This document shows, piece after piece, positions 1 through 8,824 of a DNA stretch of 64,000 bases. A program made the position numbers and the translations under genes. The stretch is taken from contig CAVWDZ010000002.1 in the NCBI GenBank assembly GCA_963753905.1, positions 724,762-788,761 on the forward strand. Direction: 5' to 3'. This DNA is from Bog-756 sp963753905. Its GTDB lineage: Bacteria > Actinomycetota > Acidimicrobiia > Acidimicrobiales > RAAP-2. Positions within the stretch are counted from its first letter, which is position 1, and the number at the start of each line of letters is the position of its first letter. Below the pieces are notes generated by a model that was not told the origin of the DNA, searched no databases, and saw nothing but the letters and a program-made list of their open reading frames with translations.

Positions 1-1389
1 GAGGTGGTGGTGGAGACGGTCGGCGACCACCTCGAGGACGGGGAGCCGACGGAGATCGTTGAGCACCTGAGCCACCAGGACGTTGTGGGAGCCCTCCCAC
101 GACTCGTAGACCATTGCGTCGCGGTAGAGGCGTGGCAGCACGCTGAACTCCTCGATGGCCCCGTTCCCACCGAGCACCTCGACCGCGCTGTGCACGATCG
201 AAGTGGTCTGGTTCGAGACCAGGTACTTGGTGAGGTTGACCAGGAAGCGGTGGAAGAGGACGTCGTCGTCCGAGGCGTCGCCGGCATCGATCCGGTCCTC
301 CAGTCCGGTGAGGGCGAAGACCAGGTGCAGGGCGCCCACCGAGGTGGCCCCGATGTCTGCGAGGGTGCGCTGGATGGCGGGGAAATCGCCGATCGGCCGG
401 CCGAAGGCCTCACGAAAGCGCGTATAGGAAGACGCCTCCAGATAGGCGCGGCGCATCATGCCGGCACCGCCCACCGCGGTCATCCACCGGCTGGTGTTGA
501 GCACGATGCCCACCGCGGTCCGGAACCCGTCTTCGACCGGGCCGATCGGCCAGGCCAGTGCGCCGTCGAAGTCGATCTCACCCGAGGCGAGTCCGCGGGT
601 GCCCAACTTGTCCTTGAGCCGTCGGAGCGCGAACCCGTTGGGCCGGTCGTCGAGCAGCCGCGGAACGACGAAGCTGCCGAGGCCCTGGGTGCCCTCCCCT
701 CCGCCCGGTACCCGGGCGGTGAGAAAGAACTGGCCGGCGTCGGCCACCGAACAGAACCACTTCTCACCGCTGATCCGGTAGGCCCCCCCATCCCCCTCGG
801 GTACCGCAACGCAGGTGTTGGCACCGACATCGCTCCCGCCCTGCACCTCGGTGAGGAACTGCGAGCCGCGGACGGCCCGGCCGTAGTCCGGGTCGACCAG
901 TGCCGGGAGGAACCGGTCGCGTACCGCCGGCTCGGCGGCACGACGCAGGGCGCGGGCCAGCCCGATGGTGCAGGTAGCCGGGCAGGCATGGCCGGCCTCG
1001 CCCTCGAGCGAGAGGAGGTAGAGGAGCGTGGCCTGCTCGTAGGCGGTGCCCGGTGTCGCCGACAGCGCCACCAGACCGCTGGCCCAGACTGCGACACCCG
1101 CAGCGCCGTAGGCGGGGTCGAAGACGACCGACTCGGTGCGGTTGCCGATCGCGTCGTAGCGGGCGAGCTCGGGGAGGTGGTTGCGCTGCTCGTAGCGCGC
1201 GGCCGCCGGACCGATCACCCCGGTCACCTCCTGGGCGAAGGCCGAGGCGCTGCGCTCGAGGGCGAGCAGTCGATCGGGTGGCAGTGCACGCCGCAGAATG
1301 CCCCGGAGGTGGCGGTCGGTCGCGTAGGGATCCGACGGGAAGGACTCCCGCCACGCGGCCAGTGCCGCCCGCGCCGATTCGGTTCCCAT
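1..1389 (-). CDS. AidB-like acyl-CoA dehydrogenase, C-terminus cut by window edge
   Basis: Read by eye on the minus strand from the ATG at 1389, the frame stays open to the window edge, so the 3' end is missing (at least 463 residues present). Mid-protein it has the flavin/substrate-site segment EVQGGSDVGANT and the following GEKWFCS. Near the visible C-terminal end it has EVLGGNGAIEE, PRLYRDA and WEGSHNV. These are typical of the AidB branch of acyl-CoA dehydrogenases, FAD enzymes that oxidise acyl-CoA thioesters or related compounds. It is divergent from the alpha/beta hydrolase gene, with about 90 bp between the starts. Family assignment is firm; the substrate is not readable. The neighbouring catabolic genes suggest a role in breaking down an acyl or aromatic intermediate rather than alkylation defence, which is inference. 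Confidence 0.88.
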   Translation of the reverse strand, partial: MGTESARAALAAWRESFPSDPYATDRHLRGILRRALPPDRLLALERSASAFAQEVTGVIGPAAARYEQRNHLPELARYDAIGNRTESVVFDPAYGAAGVAVWASGLVALSATPGTAYEQATLLYLLSLEGEAGHACPATCTIGLARALRRAAEPAVRDRFLPALVDPDYGRAVRGSQFLTEVQGGSDVGANTCVAVPEGDGGAYRISGEKWFCSVADAGQFFLTARVPGGGEGTQGLGSFVVPRLLDDRPNGFALRRLKDKLGTRGLASGEIDFDGALAWPIGPVEDGFRTAVGIVLNTSRWMTAVGGAGMMRRAYLEASSYTRFREAFGRPIGDFPAIQRTLADIGATSVGALHLVFALTGLEDRIDAGDASDDDVLFHRFLVNLTKYLVSNQTTSIVHSAVEVLGGNGAIEEFSVLPRLYRDAMVYESWEGSHNVLVAQVLNDLRRLPVLEVVADRLHHHL

Positions 1390-1479
1390 GTGGCCAGTCT
1401 CGCGCCACCGACCGCGACGGTCCTGCTCCCCCCGGGGTTAGCCTGCGGTTCCGATGCGCGGCACCCGGAAGGAGCAGCA

Positions 1480-2337
1480 ATGGACACCTGCACGATCGGC
1501 GGCACCACCATCGCCTACGAGCTCATCGGGGAGGGTCGGCCGTTCGTCCTGACCCCGGGCGGCCGGTTCAGCAAGGATGTCCCGGGGATCCGCGAGCTCG
1601 CGCTCGAGCTCGCCGGGGCGGGTAACCAGGTGCTCATCTGGGACCGGCCCAACACCGGGGCGTCCGACGTCTGCTTCCGGGGACGGTCGGAGTCGGAGAT
1701 GCAGGCCGACGCGCTCGCCGGTCTGCTCCGCGAGCTCGACCTCGTACCGGCGGTCATCGTCGGCGGATCGGGCGGTGCCCGGGTGTCGCTCCTGACCGCT
1801 GCCCGTCACCCCGACGTGGCCGCGCAGCTGGCCATGGTCTGGATCAGCGGAGGGGTCTACGGCCTGCTGCTGCTCGCGGTGCACTACTGCGGGGAGTCGG
1901 TGCGGGCGGCATGGAGCGGTGGCATGGAGGCGGTCGTTGCCCTGCCCGAGTGGAGCGAGGTCATCGAGCGCAACCCGGGGAACCGGCAGCGGTTCCTCGC
2001 ACTCGATCCCCGCGAGTTCATCGCGACCCTCGAGCAGTGGATGATCGCCTACTGCCCCGACCCGGCTATGACCGTTCCCGGGCTTCCCGACGCGCTCTGC
2101 GCCGAGCTCGAGGTTCCCACCCTCGTCTTCCGGAGCGGCACGACCGACGCCCACCACACCCGCGAGACCTCCGAACGGGTCGCCGCCCTCATCCCCGGCG
2201 CCAGGCTGGTCGAGCCGCCCTGGGGCGACGACGAGTGGAACGAGCGGAGCGCGGCAGCCGCCGACGGGACCGGCCACCTGTTCGACCGCTGGCCGCTGCT
2301 GGTCCCCCAGCTGCTCGAATTCGTCGACGGGGGGTAG
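1480..2337 (+). CDS. alpha/beta hydrolase
   Basis: A 285-residue protein starting at the ATG at 1480, preceded by GGAAGGAG. It has the alpha/beta-hydrolase layout: an early strand and oxyanion region (FVLTPGG), then WDRPNTGAS, then the nucleophile elbow GGSGGAR with the likely catalytic Ser at about residue 97. A His in GTGHLF near residue 267 is a candidate third triad member. Length is normal for the family. The frame is open far upstream, but that part lies opposite the acyl-CoA dehydrogenase and is not protein-like. Substrate is unknown; with the surrounding dehydrogenases and amidohydrolases it may hydrolyse an ester, lactone or ring-cleavage product. Confidence 0.85.
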   Translation: MDTCTIGGTTIAYELIGEGRPFVLTPGGRFSKDVPGIRELALELAGAGNQVLIWDRPNTGASDVCFRGRSESEMQADALAGLLRELDLVPAVIVGGSGGARVSLLTAARHPDVAAQLAMVWISGGVYGLLLLAVHYCGESVRAAWSGGMEAVVALPEWSEVIERNPGNRQRFLALDPREFIATLEQWMIAYCPDPAMTVPGLPDALCAELEVPTLVFRSGTTDAHHTRETSERVAALIPGARLVEPPWGDDEWNERSAAAADGTGHLFDRWPLLVPQLLEFVDGG

Positions 2338-2355
2338 CGGCCGGTCCGGGCCCGC

Positions 2356-3552
2356 TCAGGGCACCCGCCAGTCGTCGCGGTCGGGCAGACGGTGGTCGAA
2401 CAGCGCCGCAGCGTTCCCCCCGGCCACCTTGCGCAGATCGGCATCGGGCAGTGCGCCGAAGACGTTCAGCATGGTGGCCTGGGTGTCCGGCCAGGTCGAG
2501 TCGGCGTGGGGGTAGTCGCTCTCGACCATCACGTGATCGAGTCCGATCCGCTCGAGCACCGGGACCGCCGAGGGGTCGTCGATCGTGCAGAACCAGAAGT
2601 TGCGCCCCAACACCTCGCTCGGGCGCAGGTCCGAGGCCCAGGTGGCGCTCTCGGTGCCCGAGGCCGAGTGGTCGAGCACGTAGTCGGCGCGGTCCTTGAG
2701 CATCGTGACCCATCCGATCCCCCCCTCGGACAGGGCGACCCGGAGACCCGGGAAGCGCACGGCGACCCCGGACCAGAGCCACTCGGACGCGGCCAGCAGC
2801 GCGTTGACCGGGAAGACGGTGGGGAGCAGTTCGAAGGGAGGGTCCGGCGACGGGAGCGGGGCCCAGGACGAGGCGCCGGTGTGGAGGCAGACCACGGCGC
2901 CGGTCTCCTCGCACGCGGCGAAGAACGGATCCCAGTGGGTGGTGAAGATCGAGGGGTAGCCGAGCTGTGCCGGGAACTCGGGGAAGCTCACCGCCTTGAA
3001 CCCGAGGGACGCGTTGGCCCGCACCTCGGCCGCAGCGATGGCCACGTCGGCCAGCCAGGGGATCTGGAGCGGGATGATGCGCTCCGGATGGGTACCGGCC
3101 CAGACCTCGTGGTGCCAACAGTTCCACGCCCTGGTGCAGGCGAGCCCGAGCTCGGGGTCCTCGGCGCGTGAGAAGACCGAGCCGCAGAACCCCGCCACCA
3201 GCGACGGGAAGCAGAGGGAGGCCCAGATCCCGCCGATGTCCATGTCGGTCACCCGGGCCTCGATGTCGTAGCAGCCCGGGCGCATCTCGTCGAAGCGGGC
3301 CGGCTCCATGCTCCACTGCTCGCGCGGCCGTCCGACCACTGCGTTGAGGCCCACGTTCGGGTAGTCGCGGTCCTCGAACCGCCAGTACTGGTCGCCGTTC
3401 GGGCGTTCCTCGATCCGCGGTGCACGCGCGGCGAGGCCGGCCGGCATCCGCCCCGCGAACAGGTCGGGGGGCTCGATGAGATGGTCGTCGACCGAGATGA
3501 CGGGGGCTGCGACCGGCCGCGGCGAGGGGTCCGGCAGCAGTGTGCTCTCCAT
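2356..3552 (-). CDS. amidohydrolase-2 family metal-dependent hydrolase/decarboxylase (copy 1)
   Basis: A 398-residue protein using the ATG at 3552. It opens with the SVDDHLIEPPDLF motif (residues about 20-32), the DxH-type metal site near the start of amidohydrolase-2 (ACMSD-like) TIM barrels. Later it has CLHTG, the SEGGIGW segment and ESDYPHADSTWP, the usual loops carrying further metal and catalytic residues. The family includes decarboxylases and hydrolases of aromatic and heterocyclic acids. A paralog of the same length lies at 7582-8778. It is divergent from the aldehyde dehydrogenase gene, whose start is 55 bp away. An upstream in-frame ATG exists but would overlap that gene and adds unrelated sequence. 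Confidence 0.88.
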   Translation of the reverse strand: MESTLLPDPSPRPVAAPVISVDDHLIEPPDLFAGRMPAGLAARAPRIEERPNGDQYWRFEDRDYPNVGLNAVVGRPREQWSMEPARFDEMRPGCYDIEARVTDMDIGGIWASLCFPSLVAGFCGSVFSRAEDPELGLACTRAWNCWHHEVWAGTHPERIIPLQIPWLADVAIAAAEVRANASLGFKAVSFPEFPAQLGYPSIFTTHWDPFFAACEETGAVVCLHTGASSWAPLPSPDPPFELLPTVFPVNALLAASEWLWSGVAVRFPGLRVALSEGGIGWVTMLKDRADYVLDHSASGTESATWASDLRPSEVLGRNFWFCTIDDPSAVPVLERIGLDHVMVESDYPHADSTWPDTQATMLNVFGALPDADLRKVAGGNAAALFDHRLPDRDDWRVP

Positions 3553-3607
3553 GGCAGAGGAGAGTAGCGTCGGAGTGCGCCCGGGGCGCAGGTCAGGGGA
3601 GGGAAGT

Positions 3608-5065
3608 ATGTCCACGACAGAGACCGAGGCGGCGATGGCGACCGTCCCGCTGGTCATCGCGGGCGTGCCTGCCACCGGTGCGGAGGGGACCTACCCGGTC
3701 GTGGACCCGGCCCGGCCCGACGAGGTCGTGCTGCTCGCCCCGAGCGCCTCGGCAGACCAGCTCGACCGTGCGGTCGGGGCCGCCCGCGACGCCCAGCCGG
3801 AGTGGGCCGCCCTCGAGCTCGACGCCCGGAGCGCACTGGTCACTGCCGCCTCTGAGCGGGCCATGGCCTCCCTCGACCTCGACGCGGCGGCCGCCCTCCT
3901 GACCCGGGAGCACGGCAAGATCCTGGTCGAGTCCATCTTCGACCTCTCGGCAGCCGTGGCCATGGCAGGAGCCTTCGCGCCACTGGTGGCCGAAGCCCTC
4001 GCTCCGGCCCAGGCCGGCACCGCGATCGTCGAACGGGTGCCGCACGGGGTGGTTGCCGCGGTGCTCCCGTTCAACTGGCCGGCCGCGGTGATGGGCAACA
4101 AGGTCCTGCCCGCGCTGCTGGCGGGGAATGCGGTGGTGGTCAAGACCCCTCCGACCTGCCCGGGCGCCGTGCTGCTGGCGACAGCGGCGCTGGCCGCAGA
4201 ACTCCCGCCGGGGCTGCTCAGCGCGGTCAACGGACCCTCGCCGGCGCTCGGCGCGGCGTTGGTCGCCCACGAGGGCGTGGACATGGTCTCCTTCACCGGC
4301 GGGGTGGTCGCCGGACGGGCGGTGCTCAGCGCGTGCGGTCCGCTCCTGCGGCCGGCCGTGCTCGAGCTCGGCGGCAACGATCCGGCCATCGTCGCCCCCG
4401 ACCTCGAGCCGACCGAGGACCTCGCCGCCCGCCTCCTCGAGGCCGCCTTCACGACCTCGGGCCAGGTCTGCATGGCCGTCAAACGCCTCTACGTGCCCTC
4501 CACCCGGCTCGGCGCCTGGCGGGACGCCCTGGCCTCGGTCCTCTCCCGTACCGTCGTGGGTCACGGTCTGGACCCGGAGGTCACCATGGGCCCGGTCCAC
4601 ACCCGCGCGGCCTACGAACGGGTCGAGGCCATGATCGCCTCGGCGGGTGGCGGAACGACCGAGGTCGTCCGGCCGGCGGAGTTCCGCGGCGGGGACTCGG
4701 GCTGGTTCGTCTCCCCGGCCCTGGTGGTCGATCCCGACCCGGCGGCCGAGATCGTCCGGGAGGAGCAGTTCGCCCCGGCCCTGCCGATCCTCCCCTACGA
4801 CGATCTCGACGCTGCGGTGGGCGCGGCCAACGACACCAGCTTCGGCCTGTGCGCTTCGGTCTGGAGCGGCGACCCGGAGCTGGCCGACCGCGTGGCCGAC
4901 CGCCTGGCCGCCGGGACGGTCTGGACGAACGCCCACGGCATGGCTGCCATGGACCACCTCGCACCGATGGGCGGGTGGGGCGACTCCGGGCTCGGGCTCG
5001 AGCTCGGCATCGAGGGGATGGCCGCCTTCACCCGGCCACGGACCCGGAGAAGGGGGACGGCATGA
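3608..5065 (+). CDS. NAD(P)-dependent aldehyde dehydrogenase
   Basis: A 485-residue protein of normal family length. The ATG at 3608 follows a GGGGAGGGAAG ribosome site, which decides the start. The ALDH signatures are complete: PFNWP with Asn at about 156, the cofactor Lys at about 179 in VVVKTPP, the ELGG general base Glu at about 253, and the catalytic Cys at about 288 in SGQVC. It oxidises an aldehyde to its carboxylate. Its stop overlaps the start of the next gene by the four bases ATGA, so the two are translated together and probably act in one pathway. The specific aldehyde cannot be told from sequence. Confidence 0.93.
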   Translation: MSTTETEAAMATVPLVIAGVPATGAEGTYPVVDPARPDEVVLLAPSASADQLDRAVGAARDAQPEWAALELDARSALVTAASERAMASLDLDAAAALLTREHGKILVESIFDLSAAVAMAGAFAPLVAEALAPAQAGTAIVERVPHGVVAAVLPFNWPAAVMGNKVLPALLAGNAVVVKTPPTCPGAVLLATAALAAELPPGLLSAVNGPSPALGAALVAHEGVDMVSFTGGVVAGRAVLSACGPLLRPAVLELGGNDPAIVAPDLEPTEDLAARLLEAAFTTSGQVCMAVKRLYVPSTRLGAWRDALASVLSRTVVGHGLDPEVTMGPVHTRAAYERVEAMIASAGGGTTEVVRPAEFRGGDSGWFVSPALVVDPDPAAEIVREEQFAPALPILPYDDLDAAVGAANDTSFGLCASVWSGDPELADRVADRLAAGTVWTNAHGMAAMDHLAPMGGWGDSGLGLELGIEGMAAFTRPRTRRRGTA

Positions 5066-6795
5066 TCGATCTGCTCATCCGCGACGGCCTGGTGGTCGAC
5101 GGGTCCGGAGCACCCGGCCGAAGGGCGGACGTCGCGGTCGACCAGGGACGGGTGGTTGCCGTCGGAACGGTCACCGACAGTGCCACCCGGGTCATCGACG
5201 CTGCCGGCTGCGTGGTGGCCCCGGGGTTCGTCGACCTCCACACCCACTACGACGCCCAGCTGTTCTGGGACCCGTCTGCGAGCCCGTCGCCCCTCCACGG
5301 GGTCACCACCGTGTTCGGCGGGAACTGCGGGTTCTCGTTGGCGCCGGCCGGCCCCGATCACGCCGACTACCTCTCGCGGATGATGGCGCGGGTGGAGGGG
5401 ATGCCGCTTGCCGCGTTGCAGGCGGGGCTCGACTGGAAGTGGTCCTCGTTCGGCGAGTGGCTGAGTCGGCTCGACGGCGCGGTCGGGGTCAACGCCGGCT
5501 TCCTGGTCGGGCACTCCACGCTGCGCAGGGCGATCATGGGGGAGGATGCGGTCGGGGAAGAGGCCACGCCGGAGCAGCTGGACCGGCTCGTGGCAGCACT
5601 GCACCAGGCCCTGTCCGAGGGCGGCCTGGGCTTCTCGACCTCGCAGGCTCCCACCCACAACGACGGGGACGGTCAGCCGGTGCCGTCACGGTCCGCCAAC
5701 CGCGAGGAGCTCCTGCGGTTGGCCGCCGCCGTGGCCGACCATCCGGGTACGACGGTCGAGATGATCGTGCCCGGCTGTCTCAACGGGTTCTCCGAGGACG
5801 AGGTCGACCTCATGACCCGGATCTCGCTCCTCTCCGGGCGGCCGGTCAACTGGAACGTGCTGGCCCCGACGGCCGGGAACCCGGACGGCACCACCCGCCA
5901 GCTCGGCGCCTCGACGACGGTCGCCGGCGGCGGCGGCCGGCTGGTGGCCCTGACCCTGCCCCACACAATGGCCCTCCGACTCTCCTTCGAGCACGGCGCC
6001 ATCCTGGACGGACTGCCCGGGTGGCGGGAGTTCTTCGCCACCACGGTCGACCGGCGGATGGCTGTCCTGTCCGACCCGGCGGCCCGGCGGGCCATGGACG
6101 AGCGCGCCCAGTCCGACGAGGCCGGCGTCCTGCGCTTCCTGGCCAACTGGGACCGACTGGTGGTGGCCGAGACGTTCTCGCCCGAGAACGCAGGTCTCGA
6201 GGGCAGGCCGGTCTCGGCCGTCGCCGCCGAGCGCGGGCTGAGCGGATGGGATGCCCTCTGCGAGATCGTGGTGGCCGACCGACTGCGCACCGGGTTCTCG
6301 GTCCCGATCCCGGTGACCGATGCCGACTGGGTGGCGCGGGCCGAGGTCTGGCGCGACCCGAGGGCGGTGGTCGGCGGCTCGGATGCCGGTGCGCATCTCG
6401 ACACCATGTGCGGAGCGGTGTACTCGACCACGCTGCTCGGCGAGGGGGTGCGCGAACGCCAGCTGCTCCCGATGGAGGAGGCGGTCCACCTGATCACCGG
6501 GGCGCCGGCCGACCTCTACGGCCTGGTCGACCGCGGCCGGGTGGTCGAGGGCGCCTGGGCGGACCTGACCGTCTTCGACCCCGAGCGGATCGGCCCCGAC
6601 ACCATGCGCACCCGCGACGACCTGCCCGGCGGGGCCAGCCGCCTCTACGCCGGCGCCACCGGGATCGAGCACGTGCTGGTCAACGGGACCGAGGTGGTCA
6701 CCTCCGACACCCTCACCGGGGCTGTGCCCGGCACCGTGCTCCGCTCGGGCACCGACACCGTGACCGTCGGCGTGCCGGGGGCCGGCGCGGCCTGA
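5062..6795 (+). CDS. N-acyl-D-amino-acid deacylase-like amidohydrolase
   Basis: A 577-residue member of the D-aminoacylase branch of the amidohydrolase superfamily. The N-terminus carries GFVDLHTHYD (His at about 60 and 62), followed by FGGNCGF, whose Cys at about 89 matches the metal-bridging Cys of D-aminoacylases. A later GGSDAGAH supplies the conserved Asp near residue 440. Known members hydrolyse N-acyl-D-amino acids; other members act on different amides or cyclic substrates. The ATG at 5062 overlaps the stop of the aldehyde dehydrogenase (ATGA), implying coupled translation. Members of this group are often named D-aminoacylase without biochemical support, so the substrate remains open. 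Confidence 0.88.
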   Translation: MIDLLIRDGLVVDGSGAPGRRADVAVDQGRVVAVGTVTDSATRVIDAAGCVVAPGFVDLHTHYDAQLFWDPSASPSPLHGVTTVFGGNCGFSLAPAGPDHADYLSRMMARVEGMPLAALQAGLDWKWSSFGEWLSRLDGAVGVNAGFLVGHSTLRRAIMGEDAVGEEATPEQLDRLVAALHQALSEGGLGFSTSQAPTHNDGDGQPVPSRSANREELLRLAAAVADHPGTTVEMIVPGCLNGFSEDEVDLMTRISLLSGRPVNWNVLAPTAGNPDGTTRQLGASTTVAGGGGRLVALTLPHTMALRLSFEHGAILDGLPGWREFFATTVDRRMAVLSDPAARRAMDERAQSDEAGVLRFLANWDRLVVAETFSPENAGLEGRPVSAVAAERGLSGWDALCEIVVADRLRTGFSVPIPVTDADWVARAEVWRDPRAVVGGSDAGAHLDTMCGAVYSTTLLGEGVRERQLLPMEEAVHLITGAPADLYGLVDRGRVVEGAWADLTVFDPERIGPDTMRTRDDLPGGASRLYAGATGIEHVLVNGTEVVTSDTLTGAVPGTVLRSGTDTVTVGVPGAGAA

Positions 6796-6802
6796 CCAGC
6801 GC

Positions 6803-7567
6803 TCAGACCGACCGGTCCGGACCGAGCAGGTCCGGGTCCGACCGCAGCTCCCGGCGGGCCATGGCCTCGAAGAAACCCAGGAACCCCTCTCCGTCGGAGG
6901 CGCGGAAGAAGGAGCGGGCCGGTTCCGGCAGCTCGCGGCCGGTCCCGATCGCCTCGACCTGCCAGGCGCGCCGGCAGCGGTGCTCGAGCGCGACCGCCCG
7001 CTGGTGGGCGGCACGGATGCTGCGCGCCGTCACCAGCACCCCGTGGTTGGCGAGCAACGCCATGTCGGCGGTGCCCATGGCCGCGGCGGCCCGGGCAGCG
7101 CTGTCCGGGCTGTCGACCGGCCCGTCGTACTCGTCGACCAGGACGAGCTCGCCGCCGCCGAGGGCCGAGCTCTGGTCGTAGCAGCCCGGGAGACGACCGA
7201 GGTCGGCCCAGACCGTGCCGAATTGCGGATGGCTGTGCACGGTCACCCCGATGTCGTCACGCCGCCGGTGGAGCTCGACGTGCAAGGGGATCCCCGGCGG
7301 CACCGGCCAGTTCCCCTCGAGCAGGGTGCCCTCGCGATCGATGACCAGCACGTCCTCGGGCCGGATCTCCTCCCAGAGGAGGAGCCACGGATTGCAGAGC
7401 AGGGTGCCGTCGGGCTGGCGGTAGGTGATGTGGCCCGCCAGGTGGTCGTCGTACCCCTCGCGCCAGAGGGTGCGGGCCAACAGGACCAGCTCTTCGCGGG
7501 GGGTGAGCTCGGGCAGCAGCGCCTCACGGGTCGGTACGAACCCACGAGCCAGGTGGGAATCGGTCAC
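6803..7567 (-). CDS. class II aldolase/adducin family protein
   Basis: A 254-residue protein beginning at a GTG at 7567, with an AGGGG stretch upstream. The zinc-ligand pattern of class II aldolases is present: HSH at residues 111-113 and a third His at about 175 in LLANHG. Family members are fuculose-phosphate-type aldolases, epimerases and decarboxylases acting on small hydroxy-acids or sugars. It follows the second amidohydrolase gene by 14 bp on the same strand, so the two form an operon. It converges with the D-aminoacylase gene, the stops being 7 bp apart. The frame extends upstream into the amidohydrolase but loses protein character there. Confidence 0.87.
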   Translation of the reverse strand: MTDSHLARGFVPTREALLPELTPREELVLLARTLWREGYDDHLAGHITYRQPDGTLLCNPWLLLWEEIRPEDVLVIDREGTLLEGNWPVPPGIPLHVELHRRRDDIGVTVHSHPQFGTVWADLGRLPGCYDQSSALGGGELVLVDEYDGPVDSPDSAARAAAAMGTADMALLANHGVLVTARSIRAAHQRAVALEHRCRRAWQVEAIGTGRELPEPARSFFRASDGEGFLGFFEAMARRELRSDPDLLGPDRSV

Positions 7568-7581
7568 AGGAGGCGCCCCTG

Positions 7582-8778
7582 TCAGGGGAGGACCGTGTCG
7601 GGCAGGGGCCAGCGGTAGAGCGCGGCGGCGTTCTCGTGGGTCAGCTTGCGGAGGTCGGAGACCGGCAGGTGGCCCCAGAGGCGTTCGACCACGTCCTGGG
7701 TGTCGGGCCAGGTCGAGTCGCCGTGCGGGTAGTCGACCTCGAGCATCACGTGGTCGATGCCGATCCGGTGGCGGGTGTCGATGGTCGAGGGGTCGTCGAT
7801 GGTGCAGAACCAGAAGTTGCGTTGGAGCACGTCGGCGGGGCGGAGGCCACTCGCGTCGTATCCGTCTCCGTAGCCCGAGCGGTCCACGATGTTGTCGAGC
7901 CGGTCGAGCAGCATGGCGACCCACCCGATGCCCCCCTCGCTCATGGCGATCTTGATGTCCGGATACCGGACGGGCACTCCCGACCAGACCCACTCGGCGC
8001 ACGCGGTGAGCGACATCTGGCCGAACAGGGTCGCCCCGAGGGCGACCGCCGGGCACTCCGCCGGCAGGTCCGGCATCCCCGAGGAGCCGACGTGGAGGGA
8101 GAGGACGGTGTCGGTCTCTTCGCAGGCGGCGATGATCGGGTCCCAGTAGCCCGAGAAGATGCTGGGAAGGTCGATCCGGTGCGGGCGTTCGGGAAGGGTG
8201 ACCGAACGGAAGCCACGCGCGGCGTTGCGCCGGATCTCGGCCGCCCCGAGCTCGGGGTCGGTCAGGTAGGTGATCCCGCACGGGATGATCCGGTCCGGGT
8301 AGGGCTGCCACCAGGCCTCGTAGAGCCAGTCGTTCCACGCCCGGGTGACGGCCAGCCCGAGCTCGGGGTCGCTGGCGCCGGAGAAGACACGGCCGGAGAA
8401 GCCGGTGATCATCGACGGGAAGTTGAGCGAGGCCCACACCCCGTTGATGTCCATGTCGGCGATGCGCGCGTTGATCTCCCAGCAGCCCCGCCGCATGTCC
8501 TCGAAGCGGGTGGGCTCGAGGGTCACACTCTCCGGCCGTCGTCCGGCGACCGCGTTCATGCCGACCTGGAAGTAGCGCTGGCCGTCGAACTCCCAGACCT
8601 GATGGCCGCGGCGGGTCTCGACGATCCTCGGAGCCTGATCGGCGAACTTGGCGGGCACCCGCCCCTCGAACATGTCCGGGGGCTCGACCAGGTGGTCGTC
8701 GACCGAGATGATCGTGGCCCGGACCGCACGTGGCTCGGGGTCCGGGAGCAGGGTGTCCTCTCGAGTGGTGATGGTCAC
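7582..8778 (-). CDS. amidohydrolase-2 family metal-dependent hydrolase/decarboxylase (copy 2)
   Basis: A 398-residue paralog of the protein at 2356-3552, sharing the N-terminal ISVDDHL.EPPD.F pattern and the SEGGIGW and DYPHGDSTWPDTQ segments. Both copies have the same length and run collinearly. The ATG at 8778 is the first good start. It heads a two-gene operon with the class II aldolase. Two paralogs bracketing an aldehyde dehydrogenase/deacylase pair suggest two successive or alternative hydrolysis or decarboxylation steps on related substrates (inference). The metal-binding residues look intact in both, so neither copy appears dead. Confidence 0.87.
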   Translation of the reverse strand: MTITTREDTLLPDPEPRAVRATIISVDDHLVEPPDMFEGRVPAKFADQAPRIVETRRGHQVWEFDGQRYFQVGMNAVAGRRPESVTLEPTRFEDMRRGCWEINARIADMDINGVWASLNFPSMITGFSGRVFSGASDPELGLAVTRAWNDWLYEAWWQPYPDRIIPCGITYLTDPELGAAEIRRNAARGFRSVTLPERPHRIDLPSIFSGYWDPIIAACEETDTVLSLHVGSSGMPDLPAECPAVALGATLFGQMSLTACAEWVWSGVPVRYPDIKIAMSEGGIGWVAMLLDRLDNIVDRSGYGDGYDASGLRPADVLQRNFWFCTIDDPSTIDTRHRIGIDHVMLEVDYPHGDSTWPDTQDVVERLWGHLPVSDLRKLTHENAAALYRWPLPDTVLP

Positions 8779-8824
8779 GCTGACGCCTCCACCGTGAGTA
8801 TGCCAGGTGCCCGGGCCGGCCGGC

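Noticed and set aside
4..1479. Long open frame on the plus strand upstream of and in frame with the alpha/beta hydrolase
   Set aside because: It is antisense to the acyl-CoA dehydrogenase and its translation is Arg/Gly/Glu-rich with no domain. Protein character begins only at the ATG at 1480.
3593..4957. 454-codon frame opposite the aldehyde dehydrogenase
   Set aside because: Typical antisense shadow in GC-rich DNA; the forward strand has complete ALDH motifs.
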